64,000 nt of DNA from Actinomadura citrea (lineage in GTDB: Bacteria > Actinomycetota > Actinomycetes > Streptosporangiales > Streptosporangiaceae). The notes beneath the pieces were generated by a model. The model was not told the DNA's origin, did not search any database, and worked only from the letters and a program-made list of their open reading frames with translations. The stretch's first letter is position 1; every line of letters starts with the position of its first letter. The translations under genes and the position numbers were made by a program. Positions 55,001-62,765 of the stretch are shown here, piece by piece. The DNA is taken from positions 1,116,001-1,180,000 of the forward strand of contig NZ_JACCBT010000001.1 of the NCBI RefSeq assembly GCF_013409045.1. The letters are read 5' to 3'.

Positions 55001-55126
55001 CGAGACGGGCCGGCCCTCGTGGACCAGCAGATCGGCGAGCAGCGCCCGGACCTTCGCCTCCGGAATCCGGACGGGTGCCCCCTCGCCATCCCGCACCATG
55101 AGCGGACCGAGCACGCCAAACCGCAT
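52019..55126 (-). CDS. AfsR/SARP-type regulator with BTAD, NB-ARC and TPR-like domains
   Basis: 1035 aa. Residues 1-95 form an OmpR-type winged helix ([52 protein letters not shown]). Residues 97-240 are the BTAD ([15 protein letters not shown] ... [26 protein letters not shown]). The NB-ARC ATPase has Walker A [18 protein letters not shown] and [20 protein letters not shown] (Walker B), then [10 protein letters not shown]. The C-terminal roughly 400 residues are helical repeats. Such proteins activate secondary-metabolism or stress operons. It is divergent by 82 bp from the MFS/ene-reductase/PNPOx operon, its probable target. Confidence 0.93.
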   Translation of the reverse strand: [1035 protein letters not shown]

Positions 55127-55208
55127 GCCAGCACGGTACTCGGCGGCGGCCCGCCGGCCGTCAGCGGACCATCAGCGCACCCGAAGCGCCGCCGGGCACA
55201 GTCGCAGC

Positions 55209-56405
55209 ATGCGAACCGCCGAGAGAACGACCGCGCCGGACGAGAGGTCCGACGGGGGGCTGCCCCTGCCGGCGCTGCTGGCGCTGGCGACGGCGGTCTT
55301 CATCACGAGCCTGACCGAGACGCTGCCCGCCGGGCTGCTGCCCGCGATGAGCGCGAGCCTGCACGCGAGCGAGTCCGCGACCGGGCAGACCGTGACGATC
55401 TACGCGATCGGAACGGCGCTGACCGCCGTCCCGCTGACCGCGGCCACCGCCGCATGGCGGCGCCGCCGCCTCCTGCTGACGACCGTCGCGGGGTTCGCCG
55501 TCGCCAACACCGTCACGGCGCTGTCGACCCACTACGCGCTGACCATGGTGGCCCGGTTCGCGGCCGGGGTCGCGGCCGGCCTCGCCTGGGCGCTGCTGGC
55601 CGGATACGCCCGCCGCCTGGTGCCCGCCCACCTGGAGGGACGTGCCATCGCCGTCGCCATGGCCGGGATCCCGGTCGCGCTCTCCCTGGGCGTCCCCGCC
55701 GGGACGTTCCTCGGCGCGGCGCTGGGCTGGCAGGCGGCGTTCCTGACCATGACCGGCCTGACCGTCGTCCTGCTCGGCTGGATCACCGTGTCCGTCCCGG
55801 ACTTCCCCGGCCGCCCGGCGGGGGAGCGGACGGGCGGCCAGAGCGTCCTGCGCGTCCCCGGGGTGGCGGCCGTGCTGTTCGTGACGCTCGTCTTCGTCCT
55901 CGCCCACACGATCCTCTACACCTACATCTCCGCCATCCTCGACGGGCTCGGCATGGGCTCGTCCACCGACCTCGTCCTGCTGGCCTTCGGGGCCGCGTCC
56001 CTGGCCGGCATCTGGGTGGTCGGCGCGCACATCCACCGCCGCCTGCGCGCCCTCATGATCGCCGGGACGCTGCTGGTCGCCGCCGCCGCCGCCGTCCTGG
56101 CGTTCTGGTCGGACGCCCCCGCCCTCGTCTACGCGGCCGTGGTGCTGTGGGGCCTCGGCTGGGGCGGCGCGCCCACCCTGCTCCAGACCGCCGCCGGGGA
56201 CGCGGGCGGCGACGCGGCCGACGCGGCGCAGGCCATGCTCGTCACCCTCTGGAACGTCGCCATGGCCGGCGGCGGGATCGCCGGAGGCGTCCTGCTGCAC
56301 CTGTCCGGCTCCGCCTCGCTCGCCTGGAGCACCCTCGCGCTCCTCGCCCCGGTCCTCGCGGTCGTCCTCGCCGCCCGGACCCACGGATTTCCCGCACACC
56401 GCTGA
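55209..56405 (+). CDS. MFS transporter (AraJ/YdhP-like efflux)
   Basis: 398 aa from ATG 55209. There are twelve membrane helices, with the N-terminal PALLALATAVFITSLTETLPAGLLPAMSASLHASESATGQTVTIYAIGTALTAVPLT typical of the sugar-efflux/DHA1 group (TE-x-LPAGLLP), and the AWRRRRLLL loop. GIPVALSLGVPAGTFLGAALGWQAAF is motif C-like, a feature of exporters. Probably exports the substrate or product of the downstream ene-reductase. 13 bp from the next gene. Confidence 0.9.
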   Translation: MRTAERTTAPDERSDGGLPLPALLALATAVFITSLTETLPAGLLPAMSASLHASESATGQTVTIYAIGTALTAVPLTAATAAWRRRRLLLTTVAGFAVANTVTALSTHYALTMVARFAAGVAAGLAWALLAGYARRLVPAHLEGRAIAVAMAGIPVALSLGVPAGTFLGAALGWQAAFLTMTGLTVVLLGWITVSVPDFPGRPAGERTGGQSVLRVPGVAAVLFVTLVFVLAHTILYTYISAILDGLGMGSSTDLVLLAFGAASLAGIWVVGAHIHRRLRALMIAGTLLVAAAAAVLAFWSDAPALVYAAVVLWGLGWGGAPTLLQTAAGDAGGDAADAAQAMLVTLWNVAMAGGGIAGGVLLHLSGSASLAWSTLALLAPVLAVVLAARTHGFPAHR

Positions 56406-56418
56406 AAGGACGAAGCCC

Positions 56419-57507
56419 ATGGAGACCGCACTTCTCGAACCGGCCCGCCTCGGCGGACTCGTCCTCCCGAACCGCCTGGTCATGGCGCCGATGACCCGCA
56501 ACCGCGCGGACGCCTCGGGCGTCGCGACCGACCTGATGGCGACCTACTACGCCCAGCGCGCCACCGCCGGTCTGATCATCGCCGAGGCCGCCACCCCCAA
56601 CGCGGTCGGCCAGACGTACCCGAACATCCCCGCGATCCACGCCCCCGCCCACGTCGCCGGATGGCGGCGCGTCACCGGCGCCGTCCACGACGCGGGCGGC
56701 CGGATGTTCCTCCAGCTCCAGCACGGCGGACGGGTCGGGCACCCCGACAACAGCGGCCTGCACCCGGTGGCGCCGTCCCCGGTCCCGCTCCCGGACACGG
56801 TCCACACCCCGTCCGGAGCGCGGCCCGCCGTCGTCCCCCGGGAGATGACCGCCGACGACGTCCGCTCCACCGTCGCCGACTTCGCGGCCGCCGCCCGCAA
56901 CGCCGTCGACGCGGGCTTCGCCGGGGTGGAGGTGCACTCCGCGAACGGCTACCTGCTGCACCAGTTCCTGTCCCGCGCCACCAACCGCCGCACCGACGCC
57001 TACGGCGGCCCCGCCGAGGCGCGCATCCGGTTCACGGCCGAGGTGACCCGCGCCGTCGCCGACGCCATCGGCCCGGAGCGCGTCGGCGTGCGGATCTCGC
57101 CGGGAGTCACCGCCAACGCCATGCACGAGGACGACATGGACGAGGTCTACCCGGCCCTCGTCCGGGCCCTGGCGGAGATCTCCCCGGCCTACCTGCACGT
57201 GGTCTACGCCGACCCGGACAGCGTCCTCTTCCACACCGTCCGCCGCATCTGGCCCGGAACGCTGATCGCCAACCCGATGCTGCCCGACGTCACCACCGAG
57301 CACGTCTCCCGGGAGTCCGACCGCCTCGTCGCCGCGGGCGCCGACCTCATCGCCCTCGGGCGCCCCTTCCTGGCGAACCCCGACCTCGTCGAACGCCTCC
57401 GCCTCGGCGCGCCCCTCAACCCCGTCCAGGACCAGCACCTCATGTACACGGGCACCGCGACGGGCTACACCGACTATCCGACGATGAATCTCGTCATGGA
57501 GCGATGA
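56419..57507 (+). CDS. Old yellow enzyme family ene-reductase (NemA-like)
   Basis: 362 aa with AAAGGACGAAGCCC before ATG. FMN-binding and catalytic signatures are LVLPNRLVMAPMTRNRAD, GLIIAEAATPNAVGQTY, FLQLQHGGRVGHPDN (the HGG variant of H-x-x-H/N), AGFAGVEVHSANGYLLHQFLSRATNRRTDAYGG and LIALGRPFLANPDLVERL. The enzymes reduce activated C=C bonds of enones, nitro compounds or nitrate esters with NADPH and detoxify electrophiles. Second gene of the SARP-divergent operon. Confidence 0.95.
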   Translation: METALLEPARLGGLVLPNRLVMAPMTRNRADASGVATDLMATYYAQRATAGLIIAEAATPNAVGQTYPNIPAIHAPAHVAGWRRVTGAVHDAGGRMFLQLQHGGRVGHPDNSGLHPVAPSPVPLPDTVHTPSGARPAVVPREMTADDVRSTVADFAAAARNAVDAGFAGVEVHSANGYLLHQFLSRATNRRTDAYGGPAEARIRFTAEVTRAVADAIGPERVGVRISPGVTANAMHEDDMDEVYPALVRALAEISPAYLHVVYADPDSVLFHTVRRIWPGTLIANPMLPDVTTEHVSRESDRLVAAGADLIALGRPFLANPDLVERLRLGAPLNPVQDQHLMYTGTATGYTDYPTMNLVMER

Positions 57508-57559
57508 GTTCTCCGGCCGTCCCCGGTCATCCCCTCCGAACGCTATGAAGGAGATGACC

Positions 57560-58054
57560 ATGGACCTGCCCCAGGGCGACGTGCGCCTGCTCGAAACCGA
57601 CGTCGCGAAGCGCCTGCTCCACTCCACGATCCCGGCCCGCCTCGCCTACACGGCCGTCGACGGGACGCCCCGCGTCATGTCGTCCTGGTTCACCTGGACC
57701 GGCGAGGAGCTGGTGATGGCGACCTACGTCCACTGCCCGCCGATGGGCATCCTGCGCCCCGCCGCCCGCATCCGCGCTCTCCGGGAGCGTCCCGACGTCG
57801 CCGTCACCATCGACACCGACGCGCAGCCCCCGGAGGTCCTGCTCCTGCGTGGCCGCGTCTCGATCACCGAGGTGGACGGCATGGTGCCCGAGCAGGCCCG
57901 GTCGGCCCGCCGCTTCCTGGGCGAGGAAGGCGGCGCGGGCTACGTCGCCGGCGCCGACCACCCCGAGACCCGCATGGCCCGCATCGCCCTGCGGCCCGCC
58001 TGGGTCGGCGTCATCGACTTCCAGACCCGCCTCCCCGGCGTCATGACGCACTGA
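57560..58054 (+). CDS. Pyridoxamine 5'-phosphate oxidase-family flavin protein
   Basis: 164 aa from ATG 57560, which is correctly spaced from GAAGGAG; ATG 57545 overlaps that site. A split beta-barrel of PNPOx type: LARIAYTA-like IPARLAYTAVDGTPRVMSSWFTWTGEELVMAT, MGILRPAARIRALRERPDVAVTIDT, EVLLLRGRVSITEVDG. Members bind FMN, F420 or heme and reduce small molecules. Third gene of the operon with MFS and ene-reductase, suggesting a combined response to a reactive compound. Followed 8 bp later by a convergent TetR gene. Confidence 0.87.
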   Translation: MDLPQGDVRLLETDVAKRLLHSTIPARLAYTAVDGTPRVMSSWFTWTGEELVMATYVHCPPMGILRPAARIRALRERPDVAVTIDTDAQPPEVLLLRGRVSITEVDGMVPEQARSARRFLGEEGGAGYVAGADHPETRMARIALRPAWVGVIDFQTRLPGVMTH

Positions 58055-58062
58055 GACCAGGG

Positions 58063-58689
58063 TCAGGTGGGGTTCTCGGGGGCGTGGGAGTCCAGGTAGG
58101 GGGTCAGCTCCCGGGCCACGGTGCGCAGGGGGCGGACGCTCTGTTCGGCTCTGGCGAGGAGGATGGCGCCTTCCAGGGAGCTGACCATCAGGGTCGCCAG
58201 GGCGGTCGCCTTGCGGGGCGGGACGCCCATGGCGGTCAGCTCGCGGGTGATCGGCTGCCGCCAGGCGGCGAACGCGGCCGCCGCGGCGGTCCGGGTGGAC
58301 GCCACGGAGTCCGCGCAGTCGACGGTGGCGGCGGCGACGGGGCAGCCGCGGTCGAACCCCGTCGCCTCGAACTCCTCGGTCCACTGGCGGACCATCGCCG
58401 CGAAGAGCCGGCCCGGCGTGGGGCGCGCCATGGCGGCCGTGAAACGGGCGATGCGGTCGCTCGCATAGCGTCCGGCCCACTCGACCGCCTCGTTGACCAG
58501 CTGCTCCTTGCCGCCGGGGAAGTAGTGCTGGAGCGAGCCGCGCGGCGCCCCGGCGTGGTCGGCGACCTCGCGCAGGCCGGTCGCGGTGACGCCGTCGCGG
58601 CGGATGAGCTGCGCCGCGCTGAAGACCATCCGCTCCCGCGGGCCCCGTTCACCGGTCGCCAAGATCGCCTCCATCGAGGAAAATTTCAC
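58063..58689 (-). CDS. TetR-family transcriptional regulator
   Basis: 208 aa from ATG 58689; ATG 58674 is also possible. HTH: GPRERMVFSAAQLIRRDGVTATGLREVADHAGAPRGSLQHYFPGGKEQLVNEAVEWAG. The ligand domain resembles the LmrA/YxaF group (GFDRGCPVAAATVDCADS, LATLMVSSLEGAILLARAEQSVRPL). The group controls efflux or detoxification genes. A perfect palindrome (58712-58727) lies 23 bp upstream of its start in the gap to the divergent dehydrogenase gene, so it probably regulates both. Confidence 0.93.
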   Translation of the reverse strand: MKFSSMEAILATGERGPRERMVFSAAQLIRRDGVTATGLREVADHAGAPRGSLQHYFPGGKEQLVNEAVEWAGRYASDRIARFTAAMARPTPGRLFAAMVRQWTEEFEATGFDRGCPVAAATVDCADSVASTRTAAAAAFAAWRQPITRELTAMGVPPRKATALATLMVSSLEGAILLARAEQSVRPLRTVARELTPYLDSHAPENPT

Positions 58690-58711
58690 TGGCTATTGCC
58701 GTATCTAGCTG

Positions 58712-58727
58712 GGTCATTATCATGACC
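58712..58727. promoter_or_regulatory. Candidate TetR operator
   Basis: GGTCAT-TATC-ATGACC has perfect 6-bp arms. A further GTCAT follows after ACT, forming a second overlapping repeat ATGAC-CACT-GTCAT (58722-58735). The site occupies the centre of the 67-bp gap between the TetR gene and the divergent dehydrogenase gene. Confidence 0.7.
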
Positions 58728-58756
58728 ACTGTCATAACTCGCAAGGTGCGGAGGCG

Positions 58757-59653
58757 ATGGTGGACAGCGACGTCGGTTTCCTCGGCCTCGGTGTCATGGG
58801 GCGGCCCATGGCGCTCAACCTCGTCCGTGCGGGGACCGGCCTCGTCGTCTGGAACCGGACCGCCGCCAAAGTCGAGCCGCTGCGCGCGGCGGGCGCGACG
58901 GTGGCGGCCGACCCCGCCGACGTCCTCCGCCGCACGCGCGTGGTGTTCCTCATGCTGGCCGACGGTCCCGCCATCGATTCCACCCTGGGACGCGGCACGC
59001 CCGGCTTCGCGGCGAACGTGCGAGGACGGATCGTCGTCCACATGGGGACGACGTCACCGGAGTACTCGCGCGGTCTCGAAGCCGACATCCAGGCCGCCGG
59101 CGGACGGTACGTCGAGGCGCCCGTGTCCGGTTCGCGGGGCCCGGCGGAGTCGGGTGAGCTCATAGCGATGCTGGCCGGGGAGCCCGCGGCCGTGGACGCC
59201 GTCCGCTCCCTGATCGCCCCCCTGTGCGGCGAGGTGTTCGTCTGCGGGCCGGTGCCGCAGGCCCTCCAGATGAAGCTGGCCGTCAACCTGTACCTGATCA
59301 CCATGGTCACCGGGCTGGCGGAGGCGTTCCACTTCGCCGAGCGGCACGGCCTGGACGGACGGCGGTTGCTGGAGGTGCTCGACGCCGGACCGATGGCCAG
59401 CACCGTGTCGCGCGCCAAGGCCCGCAAACTGCTCGACCGCGACTTCGCCGTGCAGGCGTCCATCGTCAACGTCCTGGACAACAACCGCCTCATCGCGGAG
59501 GCCGCCCGCGTCGCGCGGCTCGCCTCGCCCCTGCTGGACGTGTGCCACGCCCTCTACGGCGAGACCGTCGCGCTCGGGCACGGCGAGGCCGACATGGCCG
59601 CGGTCGTGCGCGCCCTGGAGGCCCGGACGGCCGCCCCGGCGACCGCCGTCTAG
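58757..59653 (+). CDS. NAD(P)-dependent beta-hydroxyacid dehydrogenase family protein
   Basis: 298 aa. Rossmann motif [21 protein letters not shown], then [54 protein letters not shown] (substrate loop SGS) and the catalytic-lysine helix [31 protein letters not shown]. Related to 3-hydroxyisobutyrate and tartronate-semialdehyde dehydrogenases and imine reductases. The catalytic Lys is present. GTG 58760 is an alternative start with better ribosome-site spacing. Divergent from TetR, its likely repressor. Confidence 0.93.
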   Translation: MVDSDVGFLGLGVMGRPMALNLVRAGTGLVVWNRTAAKVEPLRAAGATVAADPADVLRRTRVVFLMLADGPAIDSTLGRGTPGFAANVRGRIVVHMGTTSPEYSRGLEADIQAAGGRYVEAPVSGSRGPAESGELIAMLAGEPAAVDAVRSLIAPLCGEVFVCGPVPQALQMKLAVNLYLITMVTGLAEAFHFAERHGLDGRRLLEVLDAGPMASTVSRAKARKLLDRDFAVQASIVNVLDNNRLIAEAARVARLASPLLDVCHALYGETVALGHGEADMAAVVRALEARTAAPATAV

Positions 59654-59696
59654 AGCGGCCGAATTCGCTTGTCCGCCGTTCCGGGGCGGCAGTACC

Positions 59697-60359
59697 GTGC
59701 CGAAAGTGGATCACTTCTCACGCTCGTGGACGGCCCTGCTCGCGGCGGTCGCCGACCTCCCGGACGAGGACTTCGCGCGCCCGTCCGGCTGCGCCGGCTG
59801 GCTCGTGCGGGACCTGGTGTGCCACCTGGTCATCGACGCCCAGGACGTCCTGATCACCCTGGTCACCCCCGCCGACGGCGAACCGACCGTGGACGCGGCC
59901 ACCTACTGGAAGCTCGTCGACCCCCCGACCGGCGACGACCCCCTCGACGCGCTCATCCCGCGGCTGGCCGCCGCCTACGAGGAGCCGCGGCTGCTCACCT
60001 TCCACCTCGACGACGTCGGCTCGGCCGCGGGACGCGCCGCGCGGCTCGCCGACCCCGCCGCCCGCGTCGGCACCCAGGACGAGGTCCTGACGGTCGGCGA
60101 CTACCTGGCCGCGTACGTGATCGAGTGGACGCTGCACCACCTCGACCTGATCGCGCACCTGCCGGAGGGGCCGGAGCCGCCCGCCGAGTCCCTCGCGGCC
60201 GCCCGCGCGTTGCTGGAAAGGATCGCCGGGAGCCCCTTCCCCGCCTCGTTCTCCGATCGGGACGCGCTGCTGGTCGGCACCGGACGCCGCGCGCCGACCG
60301 GCGCGGAGCAGGCCGAACTGGGCGACCTCGCCGCGAGGGTCCCCTTCGTCCTCGGCTGA
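59697..60359 (+). CDS. Maleylpyruvate isomerase-family mycothiol-dependent enzyme
   Basis: 220 aa from GTG 59697; GTG 59706 is equally possible. The N-terminal DinB-like MDMPI_N four-helix bundle reads HFSRSWTALLAAVADLPDEDFARPSGCAGWLVRDLVCHLVIDAQDVLITL, with the metal His in CHL. Later ligands lie in YVIEWTLHHLDLIAHL. These enzymes use mycothiol or act as metal-dependent S-transferases; the substrate is unknown. It follows the dehydrogenase by 43 bp and may be in the same transcript. Confidence 0.83.
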   Translation: MPKVDHFSRSWTALLAAVADLPDEDFARPSGCAGWLVRDLVCHLVIDAQDVLITLVTPADGEPTVDAATYWKLVDPPTGDDPLDALIPRLAAAYEEPRLLTFHLDDVGSAAGRAARLADPAARVGTQDEVLTVGDYLAAYVIEWTLHHLDLIAHLPEGPEPPAESLAAARALLERIAGSPFPASFSDRDALLVGTGRRAPTGAEQAELGDLAARVPFVLG

Positions 60360-60406
60360 GCACGGCTCCCGGTGCGGGGAGACGGCGGTGGTGTCGCTCC
60401 GCGCCA

Positions 60407-60694
60407 CTACAACGCGGCGAGGCCCTTCTGCAGGTCCTCCCGGTTCATCACCGGGGTGATCTCGATCTTCGCGCCCAGCTCCTGGAAGAGCGGCTCGGCG
60501 ATGGTGGGAATCGTCGCGGTGTCGTCCAGATCGAAGACGAGGACGCAGCAACGCTCGCCGTCGCCCGGGCCGAAGTACGCCGCCTCGGGATCGAGCCGGT
60601 CCACCAGTGAATTCACGATCTCCGACAGCCTGCCGGTCTTGATCGCGCCGTTCGAGACCTGGGTGTCCATCACCGCTCTCAGCATGACTCTCAT
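60407..60694 (-). CDS. Small conserved protein with ferredoxin-like fold, 95 aa
   Basis: ATG 60694 is preceded by GGGGGGAG. The sequence MRVMLRAVMDTQVSNGAIKTGRLSEIVNSLVDRLDPEAAYFGPGDGERCCVLVFDLDDTATIPTIAEPLFQELGAKIEITPVMN... alternates strands and helices like a small alpha/beta stress-type (DUF3303-like) domain. I recognise close relatives in many actinomycetes but know no function. Convergent with the previous gene by 47 bp. Confidence 0.75.
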   Translation of the reverse strand: MRVMLRAVMDTQVSNGAIKTGRLSEIVNSLVDRLDPEAAYFGPGDGERCCVLVFDLDDTATIPTIAEPLFQELGAKIEITPVMNREDLQKGLAAL

Positions 60695-61027
60695 CGTGCT
60701 GCTCCCCCCTGGGCGCCCGGTCCGGCGCGAGCCCGTCCGCGCCTGCGTGAACCCGGTGCCGTCCCGCCCAATCTCTCACCGGCGTCCGGCGGAAACACCC
60801 TCGAACACGTCTCCTGCGGACATCGTTATGGGAGATCGTCCAGACCGGTCAAGGCAGGTCAAAGGGCGTTCTCCGTGAGCCGGTCATCGCGAGAGCGGCC
60901 CTGAAGGGGCAGCCGTCGATGAGGTGGACGGAAGAAGCTCTCCGGATCGGCGATCAAGGCCAGGATCTGACCGCCTTGGTTCCTACTGTGGTCCTGCAGG
61001 TGAACGACACGATCGAAGGCGGGAACC
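60695..61027. other. Intergenic region between the 95-aa gene and DinB gene
   Basis: This 333-bp divergent gap holds no convincing ORF. It starts with the ribosome site of the minus-strand gene. Near the DinB gene, TACTGT at about 60988-60993 may be a -10 element. I see no long palindrome or RNA element. Confidence 0.5.
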
Positions 61028-61558
61028 ATGAACGTTGACACTGCGCAGAACGTCACCGGGGAGCGGGCGGATCTGCTGGCGGAGCTCGCCAAGGCGCGGC
61101 ACTTCCTGCGGTTCACCACGCGGGACCTCACCGACGAGCAGGCGGGGCGGCGGACCACGGCGAGCGAGCTGTGCCTCGGGGGTCTCGTCAAGCACGTCAC
61201 GTCCTGCGAGCGGGGCTGGGTGGACTTCATCCTCGAAGGCGCCGCCGCGATGGGCGACTTCTCCCAGATGACCGAGGAGGACTGGAAGCGCCGCGCGGAC
61301 GAGTTCACCATGCTCCCCGGCGAGACGCTGGCCGGAGTTCTGGACGCCTACGCCGAAGTGGCCCGGCGGACCGACGAACTGGTCCCGACCCTGCCCGACC
61401 TGGACGTCCGGCACGAGCTGCCCAAAGCCCCATGGAACACCGAGACGCACTGGTCGATCCGCCGGGTGCTCCTGCACATCACGGCCGAGACGGCCCAGCA
61501 CGCGGGCCACGCCGACATCATCCGGGAGTCGCTGGACGGGGCCAAGAGCATGGGCTGA
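61028..61558 (+). CDS. DinB-family (DUF664) protein
   Basis: 176 aa; GGCGGGAACC before ATG. A four-helix DinB fold: ERADLLAELAKARHFLRFTTRDLTDEQAGRRTTASELCLGGLVKHVTSCERGWVDFILEG with first His in VKHV, then WSIRRVLLHITAETAQHAGHADIIRESLDGAKSMG with His in LLHI and HAGHAD, making a three-His metal site. Such proteins are likely thiol transferases. The ending HAGHADIIRE-x-LDG is a strong family mark. Convergent with terC by 7 bp. Confidence 0.92.
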   Translation: MNVDTAQNVTGERADLLAELAKARHFLRFTTRDLTDEQAGRRTTASELCLGGLVKHVTSCERGWVDFILEGAAAMGDFSQMTEEDWKRRADEFTMLPGETLAGVLDAYAEVARRTDELVPTLPDLDVRHELPKAPWNTETHWSIRRVLLHITAETAQHAGHADIIRESLDGAKSMG

Positions 61559-61565
61559 GCCTCGG

Positions 61566-62585
61566 TCAGCGGGCGGCCGGTTCCTCCTCGCGAGGCTTCT
61601 TCTCGCGGCGCTTGCGCAGGGAACCGGGCTTGGCCTTCTCCTCCGGGTGGTGGTGGACGCGGACCAGGCTGGCGCCCGTAGTGAACAGCAGGATCACCAG
61701 GATCACGCCGAGGGAGAGGGGCGTCGGGATCTCGGGGACGGACGTGGAGACGTCCTGGTGCAGGAACTCCAGGATCAGCTTGACGCCGATGAACGCGAGG
61801 ATGACCGACAGGCCGATCGACAGGTAGACGAGGCGTTCGAGCAGGCCCTCGATCAGGAAGTAGAGGGCGCGCAGCCCCAGCAGGGCGAACGCGTTGGCGG
61901 TGAAGACGATGAACGGGTCGTCGGTCACGCCGAACACGGCCGGGATGGAGTCCAGCGCGAACAGCACGTCCGTGCTGCCGATGGCGACGAAGACCAGCAG
62001 CAGCGGCGTCATCACGCGCCGGCCGTCCTCGTGGGCGAGCATCCGCCCGCCGTGGAAGTCCTGGCTCACCGGCAGGATCTTGCGGGCCCGGCGGACGAGG
62101 AACGTGTCCTCCACGTCGGGTTCCTCGTTGCGGTGCCGGATGAGCTGGACCGCCGTCCAGATCAGGATCAGCCCGAAGATCAGGAACGTGAAGGAGAACA
62201 GGTTGATCGCGGCGGCGCCGATCGCGATCAGGACGGCCCGCAGGATCAGCGCCGCGCCGATGCCGAACAGCAGCGTCTTCTGCTGGTACTCGGCGGGCAC
62301 CGAGAACCTGGCCATGATGATCACGAAGACGAAGAGGTTGTCGACCGACAGGCTCTTCTCCACGATCCAGCCGGAGAAGTACTCGGTGCCCGCCGTCGAC
62401 CCGGCGAGGATCCACACCGCGCCGCCGAACAGGACCGCGACGGCGATGTAGAAGACCGACCAGAACGTCGCCTCCCGGATGTGCACCGCGTGCGGCCGCC
62501 GGACGGCGACCAGCAGGTCGAACACGAAGAGCGCGATGATCAGTGCGATCGTCGCGCCCCACGCCCATGCGGGTACGGCGTCCAT
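61566..62585 (-). CDS. TerC-family integral membrane protein
   Basis: 339 aa with about nine membrane helices and the TerC acidic motifs in helices: WIVEKSLSVDNLFVFVIIMARF, and FVAIGSTDVLFALDSIPAVFGVTDDPFIVFTANAFALLGLRALYFLIEGLLERL. TerC proteins are linked to tellurium resistance and, more generally, to metal (Mn) handling for secreted enzymes. The C-terminal tail after the last helix is basic (RKRREKKPREEEPAAR). Starts at ATG 62585 and stands alone. Confidence 0.95.
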   Translation of the reverse strand: MDAVPAWAWGATIALIIALFVFDLLVAVRRPHAVHIREATFWSVFYIAVAVLFGGAVWILAGSTAGTEYFSGWIVEKSLSVDNLFVFVIIMARFSVPAEYQQKTLLFGIGAALILRAVLIAIGAAAINLFSFTFLIFGLILIWTAVQLIRHRNEEPDVEDTFLVRRARKILPVSQDFHGGRMLAHEDGRRVMTPLLLVFVAIGSTDVLFALDSIPAVFGVTDDPFIVFTANAFALLGLRALYFLIEGLLERLVYLSIGLSVILAFIGVKLILEFLHQDVSTSVPEIPTPLSLGVILVILLFTTGASLVRVHHHPEEKAKPGSLRKRREKKPREEEPAAR

Positions 62586-62765
62586 CCGGCGGCTCCAGTC
62601 TCGCGGGCACGTCGGCAGTCCCTATTTCCGTTCTCCGGCCGTTCTACCGCCACGGCCGCCCGCACCGCCGCGAGACCCGGCTCCCGGAGCAGGGCGAAAG
62701 CACTCAGGCGGGCCTGAGTACCCGCGCCGATGCCGCCGGATCGGGTGGGCGGCCATGCTTCGGTC

